Shown here piece after piece: positions 44,301 through 52,423 of a stretch of 55,127 nt of DNA. The stretch comes from JAKQIM01 sp964633225 (GTDB taxonomy: Bacteria > Chloroflexota > Anaerolineae > Anaerolineales > UBA4823): NCBI GenBank assembly GCA_964633225.1, contig CAZWFQ010000020.1, positions 1 to 55,127 of the forward strand, written 5' to 3'. A program made the translations under genes and the position numbers. Numbering within the stretch: the stretch's first letter is position 1; each line of letters opens with the position of its first letter. The notes below the pieces were generated by a model, which ran no database searches, was not told the DNA's origin, and worked only from the letters and a program-made list of their open reading frames with translations.

Positions 44301-44911
44301 TCAAATACCTGCATGCCGGCGATCTGCGCCGCTCACCCTGGATTACCGGTGATGCCTCCGCCTGGGGAACGCTTCTGGGTTGGCTCTTTACCCAGTCTCT
44401 GGGCAAAGCCATCAAAGAAGACGGCTATGCCGAGATCAGCCGCAGTTGGATTGACGAATGGCTGTTGAACAAGCTGGTTGCCTCAGCCCTGGTCAGCATA
44501 GGCCTGGATGAACAGAAGGCCTGGCGCACCGTTGGCCTGGTCAAGCTGCTGGTTGCGCACCATGAATGGTGGCAGTTGCTGCAAAAGACTGGCCTGAAGA
44601 AGAAACCGACTGCCAAAGATGCCGCTTATCAGCTCTTGGTCACCTTACTGGGCGAGGCCGAAGCACAGGCCTACCTGGGCGTAAATCGTTACCAAGACGT
44701 CCTATGGTACAACAAAGAGGCCTTCGATGAGCTGCTCTGGTGGTTATACATTACCGCTGCAGTAGACCTGACCACTGCAACAGAGCAGACTGCCCAGCTT
44801 GCCGCTGAGCGTCTCCAGGCTTGCCACGATGTGATCAAGCAGCTTCAAAAAGCTGAAAAAACTTCTGACTTCCAGATTGAAAAACTACTGGAGGCCGTTA
44901 AAGGGAGTTGA
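41363..44911 (+). CDS. Large alpha-amylase family (GH13) glycosidase
   Basis: 1182 residues from the ATG at 41363, preceded by a perfect AGGAGG at 41353–41358; an upstream in-frame extension lies inside the kinase gene and is rejected. The GH13 barrel begins near 315: VPNHMGIDSRWVIEHPDWF, then VIRFDAAMTLAKKHYQR (nucleophile Asp near 516), LLAEAFWLMEGYF (acid/base Glu near 582) and FMNNPDEKTA. The 310 N-terminal and 380 C-terminal residues are helical, of unknown function, and much longer than in ordinary amylases. No signal peptide, so cytoplasmic alpha-glucan metabolism is likely. A TATAAT at 41311–41316 may be its -10. The stop overlaps the next start (TTGA). Confidence 0.88.
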   Translation: MRQLTAPIMEFHVSRIARDRYQFDELLFASSGNVILANFHAARVFAQKMNQQRDLVSYPERVVRAGQINAMGLIDEIFHVVVNQYRQQLNPKVMQEALDWLYGMLSQEDVDETLIQFVEAFPPLAVYRQGTAADEYLAAESAGVPNRLLVLEEMLLLWLANANPAFSPYQELFDDSTLAKESAYSKIIPLLHAFFDTQPAYGPDNQNLIDMLRSPAIAVPHSLTGQLEYIRQRWGRILGQYLYRLLSSLDLIKEEEKAVFFGPGPARVLDFAGLEIEPERFSPDKDWMPSLVLMAKNAYVWLDQMTKRYKREITHLDQIPDEELDALARHGFTGLWLIGLWERSLASKRIKQLRGNEDAVASAYSLFDYQIAADLGGDEAYQKLHDRAWQRGIRLASDMVPNHMGIDSRWVIEHPDWFVSLDYSPFPSYSFSGVNLSWDDHTGIYLEDHYFNNTDAAVVFKRVDFWTGQEKYIYHGNDGTTMPWNDTAQLNYLKPEVREAVIQTILHVARKFPVIRFDAAMTLAKKHYQRLWYPEPGTGGAIASRAEHGLTKDQFDAAIPVEFWREVVDRVAQEVPDTLLLAEAFWLMEGYFVRTLGMHRVYNSAFMNMLRDEKNNEYRQAMKNTLEFDPEILKRYVNFMNNPDEKTAVDQFGKGDKYFGICIMMSTLPGLPMYGHGQVEGFTEKYGMEYRRAYWDEQPDGYLLERHQREIFPLLRKRWLFAEVRDFLLYDFYAPEGYVNEDVFAYSNRSGSERALVVYHNKYATARGWVRNSAAYSVKNPGGDRSLTRSTLGAGLDLENNENAYTIFREQVSGLEYIRSNREIHEKGLYFELEAYKCQVLLDFRQVYDNEWHQYAQLVDYLNGRGVPSVEDALKEIFLQPIHNAFRELVNAGFFRWVITNRAIKARQSAEGVGQFDEMVEQTEDRSAHLLSEIRRITQGQGDVLVIAAEIKHKLAAAAHLPILAETHPLPDSRKFQAAIKYLHAGDLRRSPWITGDASAWGTLLGWLFTQSLGKAIKEDGYAEISRSWIDEWLLNKLVASALVSIGLDEQKAWRTVGLVKLLVAHHEWWQLLQKTGLKKKPTAKDAAYQLLVTLLGEAEAQAYLGVNRYQDVLWYNKEAFDELLWWLYITAAVDLTTATEQTAQLAAERLQACHDVIKQLQKAEKTSDFQIEKLLEAVKGS

Positions 44912-45420
44912 GTCTCTTGCCGCTCGACTCTTCACCAGATGAGAAACAGGCGCTTGAGCAGGGCATCGCTGCCCTGCAAGCGCAGCGACAATCCCTCGGC
45001 AGTGCCGTGGTGGATGTTTGTGTGGCTGTCTTGCGCCAGCACCTTGCTGCACGCCACGAAGCCGTTCACCAGGCCGGTCAACAGCGCAAACAAGTCACTG
45101 TTCTATTTGCCGATATCTCTGGCTATACCGCCATGTCAGAAAGCATGGATGCCGAAGATGTCAATGCGCTGATGAACCAGCTCTGGAAGCGCCTGGATGA
45201 GACCATCATCACCCATGGCGGTTGGATTGACAAGCACATCGGCGACGCCGTCATGGCCTTGTGGGGTGTAGATACAGCCCGCGAGGACGACCCCGAACGA
45301 GCAGTCAAAGCCGCCCTTGCCATGCAGCAAGAATTGGCAGTCTTTCATCCGGCAAATGAACAAGAAATCCCCAGCACATCCACCCTAAAGATGCACAAGA
45401 ACAATTACTACCAGCTCTAG
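44908..45420 (+). pseudogene. Adenylate/guanylate cyclase N-terminal fragment (class III), truncated
   Basis: Starts at TTG 44908, overlapping the GH13 stop. After a coiled-coil-like helix (DEKQALEQGIAALQAQRQSLG and following), the class III cyclase core appears: VTVLFADISGYTAMSESMD near residue 63, then HGGWIDKHIGDAVMALWG near 107. Family identity stops at ANEQEIP near residue 153 (45368), where members normally continue into the rest of the catalytic domain; here STSTLKMHKNNYYQL and a stop follow. The remaining half of the cyclase domain and any AAA/TPR region are missing. The cyclase itself is therefore not functional as assembled. A deletion or an assembly chimera are both possible. Confidence 0.75.
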
Positions 45421-45596
45421 AAGAGATTGAGCCAACTCTGAGCCACATATTTGCTCCCCAAGTGCCCACCGACCCCATACAATGGCTCATGGGTGCCACC
45501 TCATCTGCCAGCGTTTATATGGATTGTTACATTGTGCTCCGCGCCGCTCAAGATAACCGTGCCCCGCTGGTTTTGGCTGCCGCGCGCCAAATCATC
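45372..45596 (+). pseudogene. Orphan C-terminal tail of a cyclase/AAA/TPR-type regulator
   Basis: A different frame from the cyclase fragment opens right at the point where the cyclase loses its family sequence. It reads HPKDAQEQLLPALEEIEPTLSHIF and then SVYMDCYIVLRAAQDNRAPLVLAAARQII up to the N run. The last part matches, from memory, the TPR tail of large cyclase–AAA–TPR proteins, in which CY-VL-A-D-RA-VL-AA is followed by a conserved ending. It has no start of its own. The simplest reading is one long gene whose middle is missing, with head and tail joined near 45370. Confidence 0.6.
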
Positions 45597-45696
45597 NNNN
45601 NNNNNNNNNNNNNNNNNNNNNNNNNNNNNNNNNNNNNNNNNNNNNNNNNNNNNNNNNNNNNNNNNNNNNNNNNNNNNNNNNNNNNNNNNNNNNNNN
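45597..45696. other. Assembly gap (100 N) between the cyclase tail and the degV-like gene
   Basis: The two genes converge on it. The flanks share no bases. It hides the end of the tail on the plus strand and the last few residues of the DegV protein on the minus strand; how much more is unknown. Confidence 0.8.
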
Positions 45697-46554
45697 CGGA
45701 AAATAACACAACCCAACCGTGCCCGGGCCTGTATGCACCGCCAATGCTGGCGAAAGCTCCGCAAAGATTGATTCCACCACGTCCATACGCTCCTCAACCA
45801 GGCGCTTGATCTTTTCTACCTCCAACAACGCACCGGCATGCACGTAGGCTACTTTGATCTTACCCCCTGCCCCAACTGCTTTCTCCACCAGTTGCGCCAT
45901 CATCTTATAAGCCTGCAAGCGGCTGCGCGCCCTGCCAAGCGGCACAATCACCCCATCGCGCATTCCAATCAACGGCTTAATATTCAAAGCCTCTGCCGCC
46001 AACCACTTGGCTAACCCAATCCGGCCACCCATGTAGAGATACTTCAGCGTATCACCCGTCTGGATCATCTGTGCCACAGGTATCATTCGCCGCACCCGTG
46101 CCACGATCGCATCCAGGTTCTTCCCAGCCAGGGCCGCCCGGGCCGCATCGATCACCATCCACCCATGGCAAAGTGAGGCGTTCAAAGTATCCATCACCTC
46201 AACCCGTATCTGCGGCAGGCTGGTCTTGAGCATTGACTGTGCCAACAATGCCGCCTGGTATGCGCCGCTGGTTTTTGAGCTGATGTGGATACTGGCAATC
46301 TCATCAACCCCTTCGTCAACTGCCAGGCGTTCATAGATCTCCAAATAATCGCCTGGCCCTGGGCAGGCCGTGGTTGGCAGTGTTTTAGCCGTGGCTAACC
46401 ACTGTAAAAATTCATCCCGCTGGATCGTAACCAGATCGCGCAGAACCTCAGTGCCGCGGTGAATGTAATAAGCAGCACAATGGATGTGCAATTGCTCGAT
46501 CAGCCATTCTGGGATACTTGCCGTGCTATCGGTCACTACTGCTGTTTTGGTCAT
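45697..46554 (-). CDS. DegV family fatty-acid-binding protein, 3' end in a gap
   Basis: About 286 residues are readable before the N run. DegV motifs: VTDSTASIP near residue 8, ASIHISSKTSGAYQAA near 90 and the near-terminal HTGPGTVGLCYF. The last normally lies within a few residues of the end, so the protein is nearly complete. DegV proteins bind a fatty acid; FakB members deliver it to the FakA kinase for phospholipid synthesis. No FakA gene is in the window. A TGCTAAAAT extended -10 lies six bases before the ATG, suggesting a leaderless mRNA. No functional link to its glycogen-gene neighbours is evident. Confidence 0.9.
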
Positions 46555-46560
46555 ATTCGT

Positions 46561-46569
46561 ATTTTAGCA
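46561..46569 (-). promoter_or_regulatory. Extended -10 placed for a leaderless degV-like mRNA
   Basis: Minus-strand TGC-TAAAAT, six bases before the ATG at 46554. A normal initiation distance puts the first transcribed base at or next to the start codon. Confidence 0.45.
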
Positions 46570-46630
46570 GTTTTTTAAGAAATATTCCCTGTTAATTTCC
46601 CCCACTTCATCAACCACCTACCAATCTTTG

Positions 46631-47896
46631 CTAATCTAACCCGCCCGAGGCCTCCTGCAGCTTTCTTTGATACACCAGGTCAGCCCTCAACCCTGACCGG
46701 TGACTGACCACTCGCCGCAAGTCGCCCATCAACGGATAAGAGAGGTCAACCCCGGTTGCCAGGCGGGTCAGATAAACTGCCTGGGCAGCATAAGCTACAT
46801 TATTCCTCGGCTCAATCCGCGAAAAATCTTCGAAATACCAACCGCAAGAAGTGAACATACGCTGGCGCTCGCGCTGCGCCTCCAATAACAGGCGCACTCG
46901 CTCCAGGTCATCTTGCGGCAGCCGGCGCTTAGCCACCTGCTGCAGCAGCTCAGCTACCTTCACCTGCCCTAGCATCACATGGATGTATTGGTTGCGCAAA
47001 CTCCAGGGGTCTAATCCCATCGGGGCCAANNNNNNNNNNNNNNNNNNNNNNNNNNNNNNNNNNNNNNNNNNNNNNNNNNNNNNNNNNNNNNNNNNNNNNN
47101 NNNNNNNNNNNNNNNNNNNNNNNNNNNNNTGCGCAAGGAACCGGTCACGAAACGGCTGGTGGTGCCCATACAACTCTCCGTCCGAAGCCAACATCACCAA
47201 CTGCGGCTCACCGCGCTGTGTTTTTTCCGGATTGAAACAACCCGGCATTGCCGTTTGGGCAAAAGTATCCGCATTTGTGGTCAGAGAAGAGTTAAAGCTC
47301 ACCCCAGCGCTCAGTTCTCGATTGTAAAAGAAAACAATGATACTTTTCCCCCCAGGCAGTGCAACCCGGTATGGCTCGGTAGGGTCAATACTATCAGGGT
47401 TAGACTGCCACGGTGCCAGGATCGTATATTGGATACCATGATCAGCCAACACAGCCAGGGTCTCCAGATCCACCCCCGTCTCAGGCAGCCACATCCCTTG
47501 TGGCTTGCGCCCAAAACGCGCCTCAAAATCAGCCACACCCCACACCACCTGGGTGATCTTATCCTCCCGAGATGCCAATGGCAAGATGGTATGGTTGTAA
47601 GCCTGCGCCATGGCATTGCCAACCCCATATCGCTGCACGTTTGCACGATCTTGAGCTACGATCAGGCGGCAGGTCTCTTCATCGTAACGAGCCATCCATG
47701 AAAACAAAGTCGGCCCAATATTAAAGCTGATCCGCTCGAAATTTCCGAGCTCAGCATTTGGGCGATAACACTCTGCGTGAATTCGTTCGTTCCAGTTCTG
47801 ATAGGGCGCAGCGCCCATTTCAGGGGGGATCAAACCGGTGAGAGGGTCTTCACGAGGGGGCTGGTAAAAATGACCGTGGATACAAATTGCGCGCAA
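46631..47896 (-). CDS. Glycoside hydrolase family 57 protein (DUF3536-like), interrupted by a scaffold gap
   Basis: The N-terminal barrel of GH57 is clear: CIHGHFYQPPREDPLTG near residue 5 (region 1), WNERIHAECYRPN, MWLPETGVDLETL near 133 (region 3, nucleophile Glu) and LASDGELYGHH near 240 (region 4, acid/base Asp). After the N run (47030–47129) a helical C-terminal domain continues (RNQYIHVMLGQVKVAELLQQ and on to the stop). This layout matches GH57–DUF3536 proteins, usually longer than what is readable here, so the true gap probably exceeds 100 bases. The start is TTG at 47896; an in-frame stop lies just upstream. Likely an alpha-amylase or branching-type activity. It is divergent from glgA; a weak TTGCCG–17–CATACT promoter lies at 47936–47964. 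Confidence 0.85.
   Translation of the reverse strand: MRAICIHGHFYQPPREDPLTGLIPPEMGAAPYQNWNERIHAECYRPNAELGNFERISFNIGPTLFSWMARYDEETCRLIVAQDRANVQRYGVGNAMAQAYNHTILPLASREDKITQVVWGVADFEARFGRKPQGMWLPETGVDLETLAVLADHGIQYTILAPWQSNPDSIDPTEPYRVALPGGKSIIVFFYNRELSAGVSFNSSLTTNADTFAQTAMPGCFNPEKTQRGEPQLVMLASDGELYGHHQPFRDRFLAXXXXXXXXXXXXXXXXXXXXXXXXXXXXXXXXXXLAPMGLDPWSLRNQYIHVMLGQVKVAELLQQVAKRRLPQDDLERVRLLLEAQRERQRMFTSCGWYFEDFSRIEPRNNVAYAAQAVYLTRLATGVDLSYPLMGDLRRVVSHRSGLRADLVYQRKLQEASGGLD
47030..47129. other. Assembly gap (100 N) inside the GH57 gene
   Basis: Both sides keep the same frame at 100 N, so a true length of 3n+1 is expected. The flanks share no bases. Confidence 0.8.
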
Positions 47897-48054
47897 CTTC
47901 TGATTGCCAACCGTAACAAAGATTCAAAGCAATTAAGTATGCCCCATTTGATAAGTTTCGGCAAGGGATTTCACCCATCACTTCTGTTAAGGAATAAAAA
48001 CATAATCGGCAATAATCGTGTAAAATAGGGTTAAGTGTACGGACATCTTCCCTT

Positions 48055-49521
48055 ATGACTTCCAACCACCCTCTCCGCGTCCTGTTCCTTGTCTCCGAGG
48101 CCGATCCATTGGTCAAAGTAGGCGGACTGGGAGATGTTGGCGGCTCCTTGCCGCCAGCATTACGCGCCGCCGGTGCGGATGCGCGCCTGGTTATTCCCCT
48201 CCACGGCGCCCTTCGCCAGGCAGGCCTTGAGCTTCAACCGCTCACCAGTTTTCACATCCCACACAACGACAGTTTCATGCCGGTGGATGTTTTTACCGCC
48301 AACCTGCACGGCTCCAGCATTTATCTTATCGCTGGCCCACCCATCCCGCCCGACGCACCCGTCTACTCCTCTGACAACAACGCCGACGCCCATAAATTCA
48401 CCTTCTTTTCCCTGGCTGCGCTCGAGTTAGCGCGCCAAATGGATTGGCAGCCCGATATTTTACATGCCAATGACTGGCACACATCCCCGGCCGTCTATGC
48501 CCTGGCGCTCAAACGCCCCACGGATGCTTTCTTTAGGCACACCGCATCGCTGCTCACCATACACAACCTGCCTTACCTGGGGGTTGGCTCAGACCTGGCC
48601 CTGACTGCTTTTGGCCTACCCCCGGCTCACCAAACCAACCTCCCACAATGGGCCAACCACATGGCCCTGCCGCTTGGCTTGCTGGCTGCCGATCAAATTG
48701 TCACCGTATCGCATGGCTACGCCAGAGAGATCCTCACCCCTGAGTTCGGCTCTGGCCTGCACACCTTCTTACAAACGCGTGCCGCCTCGATTACAGGCAT
48801 CTTAAACGGCATCGATACCCAACGTTGGGATCCCGCCGTCGACACTGCCATCGCCGCCAATTACACCTCGGCTCGGTTGGCAAAACGTGCCATCAATAAA
48901 GCCTCCCTGCAAACTGAACTACGCCTGGCTGCCCACCCGCGCTGTCCTTTACTGGCTATGGTCACGCGCATGGATTACCAAAAAGGCGTTGACGTGGTAC
49001 TAGAAATGCTGCGCCAGTTGATCGTCAACCGCCAACAACCTATCCAGGCAGTCATCTTGGGTAAAGGTCTGGCCGAATTAGAAGAAGCAACCCGCCAGCT
49101 AGAAAAAGACTATCCCGATCAAATACGCGCCGTTACAGCCTATGACGAGCGCCTGAGCCGAAAAATTTACGCCGGCGCAGATGCCCTATTAATGCCCTCC
49201 CGCTACGAGCCTTGTGGCTTGGCGCAAATGATCGCCATGCGCTATGGCTGTATCCCGATCGCCCGCGACACTGGTGGTTTGAGCGACACCATCCAAGATC
49301 AGGATGATCCCAAGAAAAACACTGGATTCTTGTTCAAAGAAGCGACCTCAGAATCCCTGGCCTTGACCACTGAGCGCGCCCTGCAAATTTACAATCGTCC
49401 ACAAGATTGGCAATCGATCCAAAAACGTGCCATGAAACAAGATTTTACCTGGGAACGTTCTGCCAAAGAATACCTTGTTCTTTATCAAAAGCTGGCTGAG
49501 CAGGTATTGAACGGCAGTTAG
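48055..49521 (+). CDS. glgA: Glycogen synthase (GT5)
   Basis: 488 residues. The ADP-glucose-binding KVGGLGDVGGSLPPAL lies near residue 21, the family's N-terminal signature. The middle has DILHANDWHTSPAVYAL, and the C-terminal domain has VTRMDYQKGVDVVLEML near 303 and the ESRYEPCGL-type motif as MPSRYEPCGLAQMIAMRYGCIPI near 380. It adds glucose from ADP-glucose to the growing alpha-1,4-glucan. glgC follows 53 bases downstream, so substrate supply and use are encoded together. A TAAAAT box at 48021–48026 is a possible -10, with no clear -35. Confidence 0.95.
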   Translation: MTSNHPLRVLFLVSEADPLVKVGGLGDVGGSLPPALRAAGADARLVIPLHGALRQAGLELQPLTSFHIPHNDSFMPVDVFTANLHGSSIYLIAGPPIPPDAPVYSSDNNADAHKFTFFSLAALELARQMDWQPDILHANDWHTSPAVYALALKRPTDAFFRHTASLLTIHNLPYLGVGSDLALTAFGLPPAHQTNLPQWANHMALPLGLLAADQIVTVSHGYAREILTPEFGSGLHTFLQTRAASITGILNGIDTQRWDPAVDTAIAANYTSARLAKRAINKASLQTELRLAAHPRCPLLAMVTRMDYQKGVDVVLEMLRQLIVNRQQPIQAVILGKGLAELEEATRQLEKDYPDQIRAVTAYDERLSRKIYAGADALLMPSRYEPCGLAQMIAMRYGCIPIARDTGGLSDTIQDQDDPKKNTGFLFKEATSESLALTTERALQIYNRPQDWQSIQKRAMKQDFTWERSAKEYLVLYQKLAEQVLNGS

Positions 49522-49574
49522 CTCGACCCTGTCCATTCATCGATAGGAACTGTCACAGAGGAGGAATATCGCTT

Positions 49575-50837
49575 ATGAAAACGCGTGCTGTCATTCTAGC
49601 TGGAGGTGAAGGATCTCGCCTGGGGACTTTGACCGCCAAGCGCACCAAGCCGGCTGTCCCATTTGCTGGCAAATACCGCATCATTGATTTCACCCTTTCC
49701 AACTGTGTCAACTCAGGCATCTTCGATGTCATGATCTTGGCCCAGTACCGCCCGCATTCGCTCATCGAACATATTGGCGCCGGCGGCCCCTGGGATCTGA
49801 ACCGTGACTTTACAGGCGGTGTGCGCATTTACACACCCTACAAAGCGCGCGGCGCATCTGATTGGTATCTGGGAAATGCCGATGCCGTACAGCAAAATTT
49901 CCGCTTCATCAAGAATTCATCCCCTGAGCTGGTCTTGATCCTTTCGGGCGACCATATCTACGAAATGAACTATGACAAGATGGTAGATTTCCACGTCGCT
50001 CATAATGCCGACCTGACAATGGCTGTCATCACGGTTCCCATTGCTGAGGCCTCCCGCTTTGGCATCGTGGGGATGGATGAAGACGGACGGGTTAACGCCT
50101 TTGTGGAAAAACCAGCTCAACCGCCCTCGAACCTGGCCAATATGGGCGTCTACCTGTTCAAAACCGAGGTTCTGAACAAAGCCCTTTTAGACGACCATGA
50201 CCGCCCCAACTCAGCTCATGATTTTGGCAAGGATATCTTGCCACGCCTGATTAATGAAGGCGCCCGGGTATTTGCCTACCCATATGATGGCTACTGGGTG
50301 GACGTGGGGACGGTCAGCTCCTATTGGCAAGCCCAAATGGATCAATTGGCAGATAAGCCGCCCTTCGACCTTAACAACCGCTCTTGGATCATCCACACCC
50401 GTACTGAAGAGCGCCCTCCAGTTTGGATTGCTCGTGGGGCTGAGGTGGAGAACAGCATGATCTGCGATGGCTGCGAAATCGCCGCCGGTGCCCGCGTGGT
50501 GCACAGCATTCTTTCACCTGGGGTCCTGGTTCGAGCCGGCGCAGTAGTTAACGAATCCATTCTGTTAACCGAGACGGTTGTTGAGGCAGGCGCCGTGATC
50601 GAGCGCACCATCGTAGATAAACGCGCCCACATAGAGGAAAATGCCCGCGTCGGCAGCATTGTTGCTGGCCCTGAACCAGTGGTAGCCATGATCGGCAAAA
50701 ACAGCGTCGTGCCAGCCGGCTATGTCATCGAAGCCGGGGCAGTCATTGGCACCGATGTGGAGGCCGATGATTACCCATCCAACATTGTTCGCAGTGAAGA
50801 CTATATTCAAACCAAGAGGTTAGCCCATGAAGTTTAA
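49575..50837 (+). CDS. glgC: Glucose-1-phosphate adenylyltransferase (ADP-glucose pyrophosphorylase)
   Basis: 420 residues. The N-terminal nucleotidyltransferase has the GGEGSRLGTLTAKRTKPAVPFAGKYRIIDF region (residues 11–40, the dinucleotide-binding and substrate loop). LSGDHIYEMNYDKM near 117 holds the metal-binding Asp, and FVEKP near 178 has the glucose-1-phosphate Lys. The C-terminal third is a left-handed beta-helix of hexapeptide repeats (SMICDGCEIAAGARVVHSILSPGVLVRAGAVV). It makes ADP-glucose from ATP and glucose-1-phosphate, the committed step of bacterial glycogen synthesis, normally under allosteric control. GAGGAGG precedes the start. It overlaps malQ by 11 bases. Confidence 0.96.
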   Translation: MKTRAVILAGGEGSRLGTLTAKRTKPAVPFAGKYRIIDFTLSNCVNSGIFDVMILAQYRPHSLIEHIGAGGPWDLNRDFTGGVRIYTPYKARGASDWYLGNADAVQQNFRFIKNSSPELVLILSGDHIYEMNYDKMVDFHVAHNADLTMAVITVPIAEASRFGIVGMDEDGRVNAFVEKPAQPPSNLANMGVYLFKTEVLNKALLDDHDRPNSAHDFGKDILPRLINEGARVFAYPYDGYWVDVGTVSSYWQAQMDQLADKPPFDLNNRSWIIHTRTEERPPVWIARGAEVENSMICDGCEIAAGARVVHSILSPGVLVRAGAVVNESILLTETVVEAGAVIERTIVDKRAHIEENARVGSIVAGPEPVVAMIGKNSVVPAGYVIEAGAVIGTDVEADDYPSNIVRSEDYIQTKRLAHEV

Positions 50838-52374
50838 TCGTTCGTCCGGTATCCTACTCCATCCCACCAGCCTACCCAGTCCATATGGCATTGGAGATTT
50901 AGGCCCTCAGGCCCACCGTTGGCTGGATTTCTTGGCTGGAACCGGTTGTGGCCTATGGCAGGTACTGCCGCTGGGGCCTACGGGTTATGGCGATTCGCCT
51001 TACCAGTGCTTTTCAGCTTTCGCCGGCAATCCTTACATCATCAGCCCCGACGTCTTGCTTGAAGACGGGCTGCTGAAGCCCGAAGATCTTGCCGATTACC
51101 CCCACTTCCCTGATGATCAGGTGGATTTCGGCAACGTGATTGTCTGGAAGCTCTCTGTTCTCGACCAGGCCTTCTTACGTTTCAAGAAAAGCCCCCCCGC
51201 TGGGCTCAAGGCCGCCCTGGCAGCCTTCCAGGCCGAGCAAGCTGCCTGGCTGGAAGACTTCGGCCTCTTCATGGCACTCAAAGATGCCCATGGCGGCGCA
51301 CCCTGGCATACCTGGGAAGCTCCCCTGCGCGATCGCCAGCCCGAAGCCCTGGAGAAGGCACGCGTCAAATACGCCTCAACGATCCAGAAACAGATTTTCC
51401 GCCAGTTCCTCTTCTTCTCTCAATGGGGCAAGCTGCGCCTGCACGCTGCACAGCTTGGGATCAAAATCATCGGCGACATCCCCATCTTCGTCGCCCACGA
51501 TAGTGCCGATGTCTGGGCCAATCCCGGCTTATTCTTTATGAATGACGAAGGCAAGCCCACCGTAGTGGCTGGCGTACCCCCAGATTATTTCTCGCCCACC
51601 GGCCAACTGTGGGGCAACCCCCTATACCGCTGGGATGTGCATGCTTCCACCGGCTACGCCTGGTGGATCGAACGCATCCGCGGTACCTTAACTCTGGTAG
51701 ATATCCTGCGCATCGACCATTTCCGCGGCTTTGCCGGTTATTGGGAAGTAAAAGGTAATGCCAAGACCGCCGAAAAGGGCCGTTGGGTGCGCGGGCCCGG
51801 AAAAGCTTTCTTCAAAGCCATGCGCGCCGCCCTGGGCGATCTCCCCATCATTGCCGAAGACCTGGGTGTCATCACCCCCGATGTTGTAGACCTGCGCGAC
51901 AGCTTTGAGCTGCCCGGCATGAAGATCTTGCAATTTGCCTTCGGTAGTGGGCCGTATGATCCCTTCTTGCCGCACAACTACCCGGTCAACTGCGTGGTCT
52001 ATACCGGCACTCATGACAACGACACCGCCCGCGGCTGGTATGAGCGCGTGGCAGAGCCGGAAAAGCAGTTCTATCGCCGCTACCTTAACCGAGACGGAAT
52101 GGGCGTAGCCTGGGACCTGATCCGGGCTGTATGGTCATCAACCGCTGTCTTTGGCCTGGCCCCTATGCAAGATTTTCTCAATCTTGATAACACAGCCCGC
52201 ATGAATTACCCCGGGAACCCCAGCGGAAACTGGCAGTGGCGCATGCCCGAAGGCGCTTTCAACCCAGACTTACGGCGCAGCATCAAAGAGCTGAACCACC
52301 TGTATGAACGCGATAAAGACCGCCTGCCGGCACCGCCGCCAGATTGGCCTGCCAAGTACCCCGGTCTAAAATAA
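50827..52374 (+). CDS. malQ: 4-alpha-glucanotransferase (amylomaltase, GH77)
   Basis: 515 residues with the full GH77 set: SSGILLHPTSLPSPYGIGDLG at the start, YQCFSAFAGNPYIISPDVLLEDGLL near 58, LRIDHFRGFAGYWEV near 296 with the nucleophile Asp, IAEDLGVITPDV near 342 with the acid/base Glu, and TGTHDNDTARGWY near 395. It transfers glucan segments between alpha-1,4-glucans, releasing or using glucose, in the cytoplasm. It overlaps glgC by 11 bases, so translation is likely coupled. A strong terminator follows the stop codon. Confidence 0.96.
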   Translation: MKFNRSSGILLHPTSLPSPYGIGDLGPQAHRWLDFLAGTGCGLWQVLPLGPTGYGDSPYQCFSAFAGNPYIISPDVLLEDGLLKPEDLADYPHFPDDQVDFGNVIVWKLSVLDQAFLRFKKSPPAGLKAALAAFQAEQAAWLEDFGLFMALKDAHGGAPWHTWEAPLRDRQPEALEKARVKYASTIQKQIFRQFLFFSQWGKLRLHAAQLGIKIIGDIPIFVAHDSADVWANPGLFFMNDEGKPTVVAGVPPDYFSPTGQLWGNPLYRWDVHASTGYAWWIERIRGTLTLVDILRIDHFRGFAGYWEVKGNAKTAEKGRWVRGPGKAFFKAMRAALGDLPIIAEDLGVITPDVVDLRDSFELPGMKILQFAFGSGPYDPFLPHNYPVNCVVYTGTHDNDTARGWYERVAEPEKQFYRRYLNRDGMGVAWDLIRAVWSSTAVFGLAPMQDFLNLDNTARMNYPGNPSGNWQWRMPEGAFNPDLRRSIKELNHLYERDKDRLPAPPPDWPAKYPGLK

Positions 52375-52379
52375 AACCA

Positions 52380-52413
52380 GGGGCTGTCTGAAAAGGTTTT
52401 TTCAGACAGCCCC
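52380..52413 (+). terminator. Strong hairpin terminator after the glycogen operon
   Basis: GGGGCTGTCTGAAAA (52380–52394) pairs perfectly with TTTTCAGACAGCCCC (52399–52413) across the loop GGTT. The A/T-rich inner part may supply the U-tract. It ends only ten bases before the next start codon. Confidence 0.8.
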
Positions 52414-52423
52414 AACACCAAAT

